A stretch of 64,000 bases of DNA, from the NCBI GenBank assembly GCA_024349765.1, contig AP026073.1, forward strand, positions 6,510,001 through 6,574,000. The letters are read 5' to 3'. Numbering within the stretch: the first letter of the stretch is position 1; each line of letters opens with the position of its first letter. This document shows, piece after piece, positions 24,909-33,323 of this stretch. The translations under genes and the position numbers were made by a program. Under the pieces are notes generated by a model. It ran no database searches and had not been told where the DNA came from. It saw nothing but the letters and a program-made list of their open reading frames with translations. The stretch comes from Streptomyces nigrescens. GTDB taxonomy: Bacteria; Actinomycetota; Actinomycetes; Streptomycetales; Streptomycetaceae.

Positions 24909-26066
24909 ATGGCTCACGACACTGCCCCAGGCACCCCGAGCGAGGACGCGATCCGCGATGCGCTCGCGACGGTGAACGACCCCGAGATCCACCGCCCCAT
25001 CACCGAACTGGGGATGGTCAAATCGGTGGACATCGCGGCGGACGGCGCGGTGGCGGTCGTGGTCTACCTCACCGTCTCCGGCTGCCCGATGCGCGAGACG
25101 ATCACCCGCAACGTGAGCGACGCGGTCGCCGCGGTCGAGGGCGTCACCGGCGTCCGGGTGGACCTGGAAGTGATGAGCGACGAGCAGCGCAAGGAGCTGG
25201 CGGCGTCGCTGCGCGGCGGCACCACCGAGCGCGAGGTCCCGTTCGCCCAGCCCGGCTCGCTGACCCGGGTCTACGCGGTCGCCTCCGGCAAGGGCGGCGT
25301 CGGCAAGTCGTCGGTGACGGTGAACCTCGCCGCGGCGATGGCGGCCGACGGCCTGAAGGTCGGCGTCGTGGACGCCGACATCTACGGCCACTCCGTGCCC
25401 CGCATGCTGGGCGCCGACGGCCGGCCCACGCAGGTCGAGAACATGATCATGCCCCCGTCGGCCAACGGCGTGAAGGTCATCTCGATCGGCATGTTCACGC
25501 CCGGCAACGCGCCGGTCGTCTGGCGCGGCCCGATGCTGCACCGCGCCCTCCAGCAGTTCCTCGCCGACGTGTACTGGGGCGACCTGGACGTGCTGCTGCT
25601 GGACCTGCCGCCGGGCACCGGTGACATCGCGATCTCGGTGGCGCAGCTCGTCCCGAACGCGGAGATCCTGGTCGTGACCACCCCGCAGCAGGCCGCGGCC
25701 GAGGTCGCCGAGCGCGCGGGCTCCATCGCCGTCCAGACCCACCAGAAGATCGTCGGCGTGGTCGAGAACATGTCCGGGCTGCCCTGCCCGCACTGCGACG
25801 AGATGGTCGACGTCTTCGGCACCGGCGGCGGCGAGCGGGTCGCCGAGGGCCTGACGAAGACCACCGGTACGCAGGTGCCGGTGCTCGGCGCCATCCCGAT
25901 CGACGTCCGGCTCCGCGAGGGCGGCGACGAGGGCAAGCCGGTCGTGCTGACCGACCCGGACTCCCCCGCCGGCGCGGCCATCCGCGCGATCGCCGGCAAG
26001 CTCGGCGGCCGCCAGCGCGGCCTGGCCGGCATGTCCCTGGGGATCACCCCGCGCAACAAGTTCTGA
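24909..26066 (+). CDS. mrp: Mrp/NBP35 family iron-sulfur carrier ATPase
   Basis: 385 residues from ATG 24909. An N-terminal FeS-assembly (DUF59) domain (5-95) is followed by a P-loop ATPase with the deviant Walker A G-K-G-G-V-G-K-S at 127-134 and the C-P-H-C pair near 285 that carries the FeS cluster between subunits. It loads Fe-S clusters onto client proteins in the cytoplasm. Stands alone, with a strong hairpin after it. Same neighbourhood as mycobacterial mrp (Rv1229c). Confidence 0.94.
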   Translation: MAHDTAPGTPSEDAIRDALATVNDPEIHRPITELGMVKSVDIAADGAVAVVVYLTVSGCPMRETITRNVSDAVAAVEGVTGVRVDLEVMSDEQRKELAASLRGGTTEREVPFAQPGSLTRVYAVASGKGGVGKSSVTVNLAAAMAADGLKVGVVDADIYGHSVPRMLGADGRPTQVENMIMPPSANGVKVISIGMFTPGNAPVVWRGPMLHRALQQFLADVYWGDLDVLLLDLPPGTGDIAISVAQLVPNAEILVVTTPQQAAAEVAERAGSIAVQTHQKIVGVVENMSGLPCPHCDEMVDVFGTGGGERVAEGLTKTTGTQVPVLGAIPIDVRLREGGDEGKPVVLTDPDSPAGAAIRAIAGKLGGRQRGLAGMSLGITPRNKF

Positions 26067-26130
26067 GAGTGGTGCCCCCGGGCTCGTACGGGAGCTCCGG
26101 GGGCTTACTGGCGCCAGTTGATGCGAAGAA

Positions 26131-26160
26131 GGGGGCGGGCCCCGGTGGGCCCGCCCCCTT
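26131..26160. terminator. Terminator between mrp and the convergent gene
   Basis: GGGGGCGGGCCC (26131-26142) pairs perfectly with GGGCCCGCCCCC (26147-26158) around CGGT and is followed by TT. A second, bulged stem (GCCCCCGG-GCTC with GAGCTCCGGGGGC) lies just upstream, directly after the mrp stop. Works in both directions. Confidence 0.85.
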
Positions 26161-26175
26161 CCGCATACAGCGGCG

Positions 26176-26226
26176 CGCTCAGCCGGCGTACGAGCTGATG
26201 TCCCCGACGACCGAGAATCCCAGGCC
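26176..26226. repeat. Copy 1 of duplicated gene end (51 bp)
   Basis: Identical over 51 bp to 26274-26324. Copy 1 lies downstream of the minus-strand gene 26277-26921 and repeats the last codons (G-L-G-F-S-V-V-G-D-I-S-S-Y-A-G and the TGA). The spacer 26227-26273 is not repeated; copy spacing is 98 bp. Confidence 0.9.
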
Positions 26227-26273
26227 CGAGGCGTGCGGCCGGCGACCCCGTCGCCCGTACCGGCCGTCAGCGC

Positions 26274-26324
26274 CGCTCAGCCGGCGTACGAGCTGATGTC
26301 CCCGACGACCGAGAATCCCAGGCC
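26274..26324. repeat. Copy 2 of duplicated gene end (51 bp)
   Basis: This copy contains the real C-terminal codons and stop (26277) of the minus-strand gene. It is identical to 26176-26226. Suggests a recent local duplication. Confidence 0.9.
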
Positions 26325-26921
26325 ATAGGCGCTCATCCCCCGCCCGTAGGCGCCCAGGTGTACCGGCTCCGGGCCGTCGCCCGCCGAGCCGGCCAGGACC
26401 CAGCCGTACTCGGACTCGCGGTAGGCGAAGGATGTCGGGACGCCGTCGACCGGCAGCATCAGCTCGCTCCAGGCCCCGCCCCCGAGGTCGTCGGCCAGTT
26501 CCCACGCCAGCATCGTCTGCTGGTCCAGCCAGGCCTGGCGCAGCGTGCGGTCCATCTGGGTCGGCCAGGTGTGGTTCAGCAGGCCGGACCCGGCGAGCCA
26601 GGCGGCGGTGGAGACCGAGGTGGCCTCCAGGACGCCGGTGCCGTCGGCGCTGCGTCGTACGGGGCGGCTGGCAACCGTCACCACCACCGCGAACCGCTCG
26701 TCCTGCGGGGACTCCACCTTGATGGTGGGCTCCTCACCGTGCCCGGTCGCGCCGTGCTCGACGGTGCCGTCCGCGGCCGCGCCGACCTGCATCAGCCAGC
26801 GCGGACCGGTGAACGCCTCGTCGAGGCCGTACCACGGGAACGCGGCCAGCAGATAGCCGTCGACCTTCCGGCCGACCGCGGCGGGCGCCTGTTGTTCCGC
26901 TGTCCGACTCGTCGTCTCCAT
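26277..26921 (-). CDS. Hypothetical protein with duplicated 3' end
   Basis: 214 residues from ATG 26921 to TGA 26277. No membrane segment or signal peptide; Trp/Ala-rich with motifs such as Y-L-L-A-A-F-P-W-Y-G-L-D-E-A and A-W-L-D-Q-Q-T-M-L-A-W-E. I do not recognise the family. It lies between tatB and mrp on the tatB strand, 120 bp after the tatB stop, so it may be the last gene of the sigma-anti-sigma-htrA-tatB unit. Its final 15 codons and stop are repeated 98 bp further on. Confidence 0.75.
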   Translation of the reverse strand: METTSRTAEQQAPAAVGRKVDGYLLAAFPWYGLDEAFTGPRWLMQVGAAADGTVEHGATGHGEEPTIKVESPQDERFAVVVTVASRPVRRSADGTGVLEATSVSTAAWLAGSGLLNHTWPTQMDRTLRQAWLDQQTMLAWELADDLGGGAWSELMLPVDGVPTSFAYRESEYGWVLAGSAGDGPEPVHLGAYGRGMSAYGLGFSVVGDISSYAG

Positions 26922-27041
26922 CTGAGCGGAGCCTCCTTGTTGCCCTGCGTCGTGGGCGGCCCGCCCCCCTCAGGCGACCAAACCCCGGACACCCGGAGCA
27001 TAGCCATAGGGGTCAATACAGCCCGGGCATACCGGAGTGTG

Positions 27042-27524
27042 TCAGGTGGCGTCGGCGTCGAACGGCGGACGCTCGTCCGGCTGCGCGTTCGCGGGCTTCT
27101 TGAGCAGGTCCGGATCGCCGGAGGAGGCCGGTGAATCCTTGGAGAGGGAGATCCCTGAGCTGTTCGGGTGCGCGGCCGCGGCGCCGCTCTCGCGGCTGTG
27201 CACGGCGTCGGTGACCTCGGCCATCTCCTTGCGGAAATCGAAGCCGTTACGGATCTCCTGGAGGTCCTTGAGGCCGTACTCGTCCTTCTCCAGGACGTGC
27301 TTGCGGACGAAGTTCTTGGGCTTGAGGTCCTCGAACTCGAAGTCCTTGAAGTCCGGGCCGAGCTCGTTGCGGATGTCCTGCTTGGCGCTGTCGGAGAACT
27401 CCCGGATCTTGCGGATGACCCCCATCACGTCCTGGATGACCTTGGGGAGCTTGTCCGGACCGAAGACGAGCACCGCCAGGACCACGATCGCTACCAGCTC
27501 TAGGGGTCCTATGTCGAAGAACAC
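27042..27524 (-). CDS. tatB: Sec-independent translocase protein TatB
   Basis: 160 residues from GTG 27524 (AAGGAG seven bases upstream). The single N-terminal helix (I-G-P-L-E-L-V-A-I-V-V-L-A-V-L-V-F-G-P-D-K-L-P) has the Tat-family F-G-P hinge, followed by an amphipathic helix and a long charged C-terminal region. It works with TatA and TatC to export folded twin-arginine proteins. Directly downstream of the HtrA gene, as in the sigE-rseA-htrA-tatB cluster of mycobacteria. Confidence 0.93.
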   Translation of the reverse strand: MFFDIGPLELVAIVVLAVLVFGPDKLPKVIQDVMGVIRKIREFSDSAKQDIRNELGPDFKDFEFEDLKPKNFVRKHVLEKDEYGLKDLQEIRNGFDFRKEMAEVTDAVHSRESGAAAAHPNSSGISLSKDSPASSGDPDLLKKPANAQPDERPPFDADAT

Positions 27525-27640
27525 CTTGCAGCTCCTTGGGTCATCCGCGGCCTTCGTCGGCCTATGGGCCAGGCCGCCTCTCACCGTACCTGGCCCCGCA
27601 CGTCGGACGGGAGTCGACCGTGCCAACACCGTGCAAACGA

Positions 27641-29932
27641 TCAGCCCGTGGTGGAGGAACCCAGCCTGAGCCGAACGGACCGCTCCTTGCCGTCCCTTTG
27701 GAGGGTGAGCGCCAGGGTGTCGCCAGGCCGGTGGCTGCGGATCTTGACGATCAGCTCCTCACCGCTGTGCACCGGGGCGCCGTCCACCTGGGTGATCACG
27801 TCACCGGGCCGGATGCCCGCCTTGGCCCCGGGCCCGCCCGGGACGACCGGCTCCTTGCCGTTCTTGCTGTGCGCACTGACCCGCGCCCCGTCGCCGGCGT
27901 ACTCCATCTCCAGGGTGACTCCGATGACCGGATGGGTCGCCCGGCCGGTGTTGATCAGCTCCTCGGCCACCCGTTTGGCCTGGTTGATCGGTATGGCGAA
28001 GCCCAGCCCTATGCTGCCGCCCTGGCTGCCGCCGTCCGGCCCGCCATTGCTGTCGGCCGCGCGGATGGCGCTGTTGATGCCGATGACGCGGGCCCGGGCG
28101 TCCACCAGCGGGCCGCCGGAGTTGCCGGGGTTGATGGGGGCGTCGGTCTGCAGCGCGTCGACGTACGAGATGTCGCTGCCGTCGCCCTTCTGGCCGCCCG
28201 CGGTGATCGGGCGCTGCTTGGCGCTGATGATCCCGGCGGTGACCGTGTTGGCCAGGTCGAAGGGTGCGCCGATGGCCACGACCGGGTCGCCGACCTGCAC
28301 CGAGTCCGAGTTGCCGAGCGGCAGCGGTCGCAGGCCGGTGACGCCCTCGACCTGCACCACCGCGAGGTCGTAGCCGCCGTCCTGGCCGACGACCTTGGCC
28401 TTGGCGGTCTGCCCGCCGCTGAACGTGACCGATATCTCGCCGCCGGACCCGGCCGGTTCGACGACGTGGTTGTTGGTGAGGATGTGGCCCTCGCGGTCGA
28501 GGACGAAGCCGGTGCCGGTGCCCTGCTCGGCGTTGCCGCGGACGTGGATCGTGACGACGCCGGGCAGCGCGGCCCGGGCGATCCCGGCGACGCTGTCCGG
28601 CTTGCGGCCGCCGGAGTCCCCGGCGGCCTGCGGCAGCTTGATGTCGTTGATCCCGCCGTACCGCTCGACGTACGCGCCGATGCCACCGCCGACGCCGCCC
28701 GCGAGCAGCGCCAGCGCCACCGCACCGGCCACCAGCACCCCGCGCGGGGTCCGCCGGGCGGCGGGCGGCGACAGGGGGCCGCCCTGCAGGGGCGCGCGCC
28801 ACGGGTCGTACTGCTGCCAGGCCCCCTGCGGGGCACCGGGGTGGTCGTGCGCGGCCGCCGGGCCCGGCGGCAGGGCGGAGGGATCCGGCTGCACGGGCGC
28901 GCCGTCCGGCTGCACCGGCACGCCGGAATCGGCGGCCGGACGGGCGGCGGGGCCGGCGGACGGGCCCGGGTGCGTGGGCACGGTCCCGTCCGGTGCGGCG
29001 GGGTACGGCTGGTCGCCGCGTGCGGCTCCCGGCGGTGCGACGGGCGGCGGGGACTGCCGCGGGCCGGGGTAGCCGGCACCCGGGGCGGGCTGGGCGGCCG
29101 GGGCGCCGTACGGGGGCATCGGCCCGGCGGACGGCGGGAGCACGGTGCCGTGCGCGGGGGTCGTCACCGGTCGCTGCACGGGCGGCGCGGGCGCCCAGGG
29201 CCCCGGCCCGCCGTACGGCGGGGTGCCGTACGGGTCCTCGGCATGCAGCGGCCGACGCTGCGGCGGCGCGCTGGGGTGCTCGGCGGAGACGGATGCCATG
29301 GCGGGGGCGGGAGCGGACGCGGGAGGCGCCGCGCCCGCCGTCGCCTGGGCGCTCTCGGACGCCCCGGCCGGGGGGACCTGACCGAGCGTCATGGTGGCGG
29401 CGCCGGACGGCGCTCCACCGGGCGGCGCGGGCACGGTGGCCTCGGCGGGCGCGGTGGGCGCGGTGGCCTCGGCGGGCACGGCGTCCCCGGTGGGCGCGGT
29501 GGCCTCAGCGGGCACGGCATCCCCGGTGGGCGCGGTGAGCTCGGTAGGCATGGCAGCCCCGGTGGCCCCCGTGGCCTCGGCGCCGGTACGGGCCTGGGCC
29601 GGCCCGGTCGCCGCCGGCCCGGTCGCCGCCGGCGCAGCCGAGGTCAACTCGGCGGCGCTGTCGGGGCGTTCGGCCGACGGGCCCGCGGTGGTCTCTCCCG
29701 CGTCCGTCGCCTGCGCGGCCGCGGGCCGCTCCGGTGGCCGCACGATCCAGTCCTCCGGCTCCCGCGCCGCGGTTTCGCCGGACCTGTCGGACACTCCGGG
29801 CATCCCGGACGGCTCCCCGGCGCCCGACGGGGCCGCCGGTGGGCCGGACTCGGCGGATCGCTCCGGGCTCGGGGGATTTCCCGGGCGGCTCCACCACTTC
29901 AGCTTCGGCCCGGCGGCCTTACCGTCGTCCAT
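27641..29932 (-). CDS. htrA: HtrA/DegP-type membrane serine protease with PDZ domain
   Basis: 763 residues from ATG 29932. A long Pro/Ala/Thr-rich cytoplasmic region is followed by a membrane helix (about 398-418) and a trypsin-like protease outside the cell. The catalytic triad is His489 (T-N-N-H-V-V), Asp522 (Y-D-L-A-V-V) and Ser605 (G-N-S-G-G-P); a PDZ domain with G-I-R-P-G-D-V-I follows. It degrades or refolds misfolded envelope proteins. Co-located with the anti-sigma and sigma genes, so it is probably part of the envelope stress response. The low-complexity N-terminus (about 390 residues) is unusually long. Confidence 0.93.
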   Translation of the reverse strand: MDDGKAAGPKLKWWSRPGNPPSPERSAESGPPAAPSGAGEPSGMPGVSDRSGETAAREPEDWIVRPPERPAAAQATDAGETTAGPSAERPDSAAELTSAAPAATGPAATGPAQARTGAEATGATGAAMPTELTAPTGDAVPAEATAPTGDAVPAEATAPTAPAEATVPAPPGGAPSGAATMTLGQVPPAGASESAQATAGAAPPASAPAPAMASVSAEHPSAPPQRRPLHAEDPYGTPPYGGPGPWAPAPPVQRPVTTPAHGTVLPPSAGPMPPYGAPAAQPAPGAGYPGPRQSPPPVAPPGAARGDQPYPAAPDGTVPTHPGPSAGPAARPAADSGVPVQPDGAPVQPDPSALPPGPAAAHDHPGAPQGAWQQYDPWRAPLQGGPLSPPAARRTPRGVLVAGAVALALLAGGVGGGIGAYVERYGGINDIKLPQAAGDSGGRKPDSVAGIARAALPGVVTIHVRGNAEQGTGTGFVLDREGHILTNNHVVEPAGSGGEISVTFSGGQTAKAKVVGQDGGYDLAVVQVEGVTGLRPLPLGNSDSVQVGDPVVAIGAPFDLANTVTAGIISAKQRPITAGGQKGDGSDISYVDALQTDAPINPGNSGGPLVDARARVIGINSAIRAADSNGGPDGGSQGGSIGLGFAIPINQAKRVAEELINTGRATHPVIGVTLEMEYAGDGARVSAHSKNGKEPVVPGGPGAKAGIRPGDVITQVDGAPVHSGEELIVKIRSHRPGDTLALTLQRDGKERSVRLRLGSSTTG

Positions 29933-30053
29933 GCTCTCCCCTACTTCGCCCGCGACCCCGCGGGCCACCACCACCTCGCGGCACGCGCCCGGTCAGGGGT
30001 GCGCCGCCCCAGGGGGATTCAACCAGTTCCGCCCGGGGCCGTGCAGCGGGCGG

Positions 30054-30995
30054 TCAGCGGCGGTCGGCGGCGGGGCCGTTCGCGGCGGAGCCGTGCAGCG
30101 GACGCATGGGCTCCAGCGGGGGAAGCGGCGGCGGGTTCTTGCGCGCCGGGCCGCTGCCGGCCGCGGCGGTCAGCGGCGAGAAGCGGTACGCCGGGGCCGG
30201 GCCGGTCGCGGCGATCAGCGGCGACAGGCCGAAGTGGCCGGCGGGCTGGTCCGGCGTCCACGACACCGACGGGGAGGCGGTCGCGGCGCCGGCACCGTCC
30301 AGGCTCATCGCGCTGGGCGCCGGGGCCAGGGTCGGCGCACCGGACGGCGGCCAGGTGGCCGGCCGGGACCGGGCGGTGGGGACGAACTCCGCGCCGCGCA
30401 GCAGGGCGGCACCGTCCGCCCCGGGGCTGCCGGTGAGCGGGGTGACGGCCGTGCCGCCGCCGTCGGTCCGTCCGCCGGTCGCGTCGACGGCGGCCTCCAG
30501 CGGCAGGGCACCGCCGAGCGCGAACGCCGCGAGCGAGACCGCACCGGCCGCCGCGAAGGCGAACCGGCGGCGCTGCGCGGGCCGTCCCTCCTCCTGGACA
30601 CGGAAGCCGCGCGTCCGGGGCTGCGGGGGGAGCGCGGCCATGGCACGGCGGGAGTGCTCGTCGGTGGGGACGTAGCCGAACGCGCCGCCGCCGCGGGCGA
30701 ATTCGGTACGTCCGAGAGCGCCGTTGCCCAGCCGGCTGCCGGGGCCGTCGGGGTCACCGCCGGGCAGCTGCACGAGCCGGGCCAGCAGTCCCTCGGAGGG
30801 ACCGGGCGGCGCCGCCTGGGCGAACACGCTTTTCAGCCGACGCTGGGCGTCGGCCTCCGCCTTGCACTTCGCGCATGTCGCGAGATGCGCGAGCACCCGC
30901 TCGCGCGCGTCATGCCCCAACTCGCCGTCGACCAGGGCCGCGAGGCGGTCGCCGAGATGCTGCTCGGCGGGGGACGGACCGCCACTGAGGCTCAC
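30054..30995 (-). CDS. rseA: Zinc-finger anti-sigma factor (RseA-like)
   Basis: 313 residues from GTG 30995, which overlaps the sigma stop by 4 bp (GTGA), so translation is coupled. The N-terminus holds a ZAS zinc motif H-x3-C-x2-C (His37, Cys41, Cys44) with an earlier His13. The rest is a long Pro/Gly-rich region with a helical segment near 165-185 that may be a membrane anchor. It should bind and hold inactive the sigma factor encoded just upstream. Named by analogy with mycobacterial RseA. Confidence 0.88.
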   Translation of the reverse strand: MSLSGGPSPAEQHLGDRLAALVDGELGHDARERVLAHLATCAKCKAEADAQRRLKSVFAQAAPPGPSEGLLARLVQLPGGDPDGPGSRLGNGALGRTEFARGGGAFGYVPTDEHSRRAMAALPPQPRTRGFRVQEEGRPAQRRRFAFAAAGAVSLAAFALGGALPLEAAVDATGGRTDGGGTAVTPLTGSPGADGAALLRGAEFVPTARSRPATWPPSGAPTLAPAPSAMSLDGAGAATASPSVSWTPDQPAGHFGLSPLIAATGPAPAYRFSPLTAAAGSGPARKNPPPLPPLEPMRPLHGSAANGPAADRR

Positions 30996-31852
30996 GCGAT
31001 CCCGACCTCCCCCGTGGGCACCACGGCCAGCGCCCGCCGCTGCTCGCGCTCCTCGGCGCGCAGCGCGGGGGCGCGGTGCTTGAGGGCCTTGCGCAGGTGC
31101 GAGCGGCCGCGGTGGATCCGGCTGCGGACCGTGCCGAGCTTGACCCCGAGGGTGGCGGCGATCTCCTCATAGGACAGCCCCTCGATGTCGCACAGCACGA
31201 CGGCGGCGCGGAACTCGGGCGCGAGGGTGTCCAGCGCCTGCTGGACGTCGGCGTCGAAGTGGGTGTCGTCGAAGTGCTCCTGCGGCGCGGGCTCCTTGCT
31301 GGGGAGCTTCTCGGCCGCGTCGTCACCGAGCGCGTCGAAGCGGATACGCTGCCGACGGCGGACCATGTCCAGGAAGAGATTGGTCGTGATGCGGTGCAGC
31401 CAGCCCTCGAAGGTGCCGGGGGTGTACGTCGACAGCGAGCGGAAGACGCGGACGAACACCTCCTGGGTGAGGTCCTCGGCGTCGTGCTGATTGCCGGAGA
31501 GGCGGTAGGCGAGGCGATAGACCCGGGCGCTGTGCGTGCTGACGATCTCCTCCCAGGTGGGCGGAGTCCACGCCTCCGCATCCGCGTCTGCGGCGAAGGT
31601 CGCGGTGCGTGCGGAGTCAGTGCGGAAACGGTCAGCAGTGTTTGTCACGGATTTCGGCTCGGCGAACGACCTCTTGAAGCGCCTCAGCACTCCTCGGTCA
31701 CCCGTCGCAGCCGCACCTCCCCTGGTGGCTCTGGTGGTGTCCAGTAGGGCCCCTACCATATCCACCTCGCCCGTTAGCTCCGGATAAGCAGATTTGACCT
31801 GCATTTGGTCCTGCTTCTGGCCTTGATTCGTGTCTCGCGCGGTCTTCACCAC
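30992..31852 (-). CDS. sigE: ECF RNA polymerase sigma factor
   Basis: 286 residues from GTG 31852, with a purine-rich site upstream and only about 25 bases from the predicted start of transcription; an in-frame ATG at 31759 (GAGG upstream) would give 255 residues. Region 2 ([22 protein letters not shown]) and region 4 ([23 protein letters not shown]) are typical. It directs RNA polymerase to GGAAC-type promoters in envelope stress and is held by the anti-sigma factor next to it. The symbol follows mycobacterial sigE; it is not the SigE of S. coelicolor cell-wall signalling. Confidence 0.9.
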   Translation of the reverse strand: MVKTARDTNQGQKQDQMQVKSAYPELTGEVDMVGALLDTTRATRGGAAATGDRGVLRRFKRSFAEPKSVTNTADRFRTDSARTATFAADADAEAWTPPTWEEIVSTHSARVYRLAYRLSGNQHDAEDLTQEVFVRVFRSLSTYTPGTFEGWLHRITTNLFLDMVRRRQRIRFDALGDDAAEKLPSKEPAPQEHFDDTHFDADVQQALDTLAPEFRAAVVLCDIEGLSYEEIAATLGVKLGTVRSRIHRGRSHLRKALKHRAPALRAEEREQRRALAVVPTGEVGIA

Positions 31853-31884
31853 TGCGTCCCCCCGTCTTCCTCCTCCCCCTCTTT

Positions 31885-31910
31885 AACGCCCGGTCCCATC
31901 TGCGGGTTCC
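31885..31910 (-). promoter_or_regulatory. ECF-type promoter of the sigma gene
   Basis: On the minus strand GGAAC (complement of 31906-31910) is followed by a 17-base spacer and CGTT (complement of 31885-31888). This is the full ECF consensus GGAAC-N16/17-CGTT. Transcription should start near 31877, leaving a 25-base leader before GTG 31852. It suggests the sigma factor drives its own gene. Confidence 0.75.
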
Positions 31911-31934
31911 CGCACGCAGCGGATACAGTCACGG

Positions 31935-32618
31935 TTGCGTCAACTACGGGGACAGGAGAGGGCCATTACCGGCAACCGGCAGACGAGCTTGGCATTCGCC
32001 GAGGCGTACGGCGCCGGGACCATCGACGGCACCACCGAGGCCGCCCTGCGCTGGTCCCGTGACCGCGCACGCGAGGCCGGCATCCGCACGGTGACCACCG
32101 GCACCGGCGCGGCCCTGCGGCTGCTCGCCGCCACCGTCGACGCCAAGGCCGTCGCCGAGATCGGCACCGGAACGGGCGTGTCGGGCATCTACCTCCTGCA
32201 CGGCATGCGGCCGGACGGCGTGCTGACCACCGTGGACTGCGAGCCCGAGCGGCAGACCTTCGCCAAGCAGGCGTTCCGCGCCGCGGGCTTCGCCGGCAAC
32301 CGCGCCCGCTTCATCCCGGGCCGCGCCCTGGACGTCCTGCCGCGGCTGGCGGACGGCGGGTACGACCTCGTCTTCTGCGACGGCGACCTGATGGAGTGCC
32401 TGGAGTACCTCGCTGAATCGTTGCGGCTGCTGCGCCCCGGCGGCCTGGTGTGCTTCGAGGGCGTCTTCGCCGACGGCCGGACGGTGGACTCGGCGGTGCA
32501 GCCCGCGGAGGTGCTGCGGCTGCGCGAGCTGCTGCGGGCGGTGCGGGAGAGCACCACGCTGGTGCCGTCCCTGCTGCCGGTCGGCGACGGCCTGCTCTGC
32601 GCGGTCAAGCGCGGCTGA
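31935..32618 (+). CDS. O-methyltransferase
   Basis: 227 residues from TTG 31935. A SAM-binding motif I (A-E-I-G-T-G-T-G-V-S-G at 74-84) and the acidic motif F-C-D-G-D identify an O-methyltransferase of the small catechol/caffeoyl-CoA type. It closely resembles what I recall of M. tuberculosis Rv1220c, which is likewise divergent from sigE. Start is uncertain: TACAGT at 31924-31929 could make the TTG nearly leaderless, while GGAGAGG followed by ATT 31965 is an alternative. Substrate unknown. Confidence 0.87.
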   Translation: MRQLRGQERAITGNRQTSLAFAEAYGAGTIDGTTEAALRWSRDRAREAGIRTVTTGTGAALRLLAATVDAKAVAEIGTGTGVSGIYLLHGMRPDGVLTTVDCEPERQTFAKQAFRAAGFAGNRARFIPGRALDVLPRLADGGYDLVFCDGDLMECLEYLAESLRLLRPGGLVCFEGVFADGRTVDSAVQPAEVLRLRELLRAVRESTTLVPSLLPVGDGLLCAVKRG

Positions 32619-32731
32619 GCGCCCGCCCCCACGAAATCCCGGGCCACCGGCCCCTTGACCGGCCGCACGCGCACGCCCCGACACCCGGGCACCCGGCACC
32701 CGGCCCCAGGACATGCGAACGGCCCCGGCAC

Positions 32732-32756
32732 GCGGCGCGCCGTCACTGCGCGCCGC
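32732..32756 (+). terminator. Terminator after methyltransferase
   Basis: GCGGCGCGC (32732-32740) pairs perfectly with GCGCGCCGC (32748-32756) around CGTCACT. It lies between the convergent methyltransferase and DUF3117 genes. Confidence 0.65.
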
Positions 32757-32829
32757 CTGCCGGGGCCGGGGTCTCGGCAGGGGTACCGGGCTCAGTCGGG
32801 CCCGGGCATCCGCCGGTGTCTCACCCTTG

Positions 32830-32997
32830 TCAGACGGTGACCTTCTCCAGGGCCTCTCCGAGGGCCTTGGCTTCGTCGGGGGTCAGCTCGACGACGAGCC
32901 GCCCGCCGCCTTCGAGCGGAACGCGCATGACGATGCCCCGCCCCTCCTTGGTCACCTCGAGCGGGCCGTCACCCGTCCGCGGCTTCATGGCCGCCAT
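32830..32997 (-). CDS. DUF3117 protein (55 aa)
   Basis: A short gene, ATG 32997 to TGA 32830, giving M-A-A-M-K-P-R-T-G-D-G-P, a beta-rich middle and the C-terminal D-E-A-K-A-L-G-E-A-L. AGGAAGGGGA lies upstream as a ribosome-binding site. This is the complete DUF3117 family length and sequence (M. tuberculosis Rv1211 by memory). Function unknown. Its placement between the methyltransferase/sigE pair and tag matches mycobacteria. Confidence 0.9.
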   Translation of the reverse strand: MAAMKPRTGDGPLEVTKEGRGIVMRVPLEGGGRLVVELTPDEAKALGEALEKVTV

Positions 32998-33004
32998 GCT
33001 CGTT

Positions 33005-33323
33005 CCCCTTCCTGAAACCAGCTCATCTCAGCCGACGGCCCGGATAGGCACGTGTCACCGGCATCGAACACATTGCTTCCAGGCCATTATCCCGCATCGA
33101 ACGACCCGATGACCAACATCGGGCAGCATCCCTTCGGCAACTCGCACCCGCAAACCCACCCAATTCGGGGAGCGGGCTGCGATACTTCTCCGCCCGCCGA
33201 CTCCCGACGCGCCCGCGATCTTTGATGTACGTCACATGCGCACCGCCGATGATCTCCGGCATCCTGAGCGCTGACTGCCCGCCACCGGGCAGTGCCGAGC
33301 CGCGACGGAGGGGATTCCCAACT
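33005..33323. other. Intergenic region before enoyl-CoA hydratase
   Basis: 319 bp between divergent DUF3117 and enoyl-CoA hydratase genes, AT-richer at 33060-33140. Contains ACTGCCCG-CCAC-CGGGCAGT, a perfect 8-bp hairpin at 33274-33293, just 14 bp before GGAGGGG, the ribosome-binding site. It may be a leader hairpin or operator. No additional gene seen. Confidence 0.5.

Noticed and set aside
27536-30436. Very long plus-strand frame opposite the HtrA gene
   Set aside because: Low complexity and antisense to a well-formed protease with an intact catalytic triad.
30992-31759. Shorter sigma factor start at ATG 31759
   Set aside because: Possible, but the predicted ECF promoter and purine-rich site place the start better at GTG 31852; kept as an alternative.
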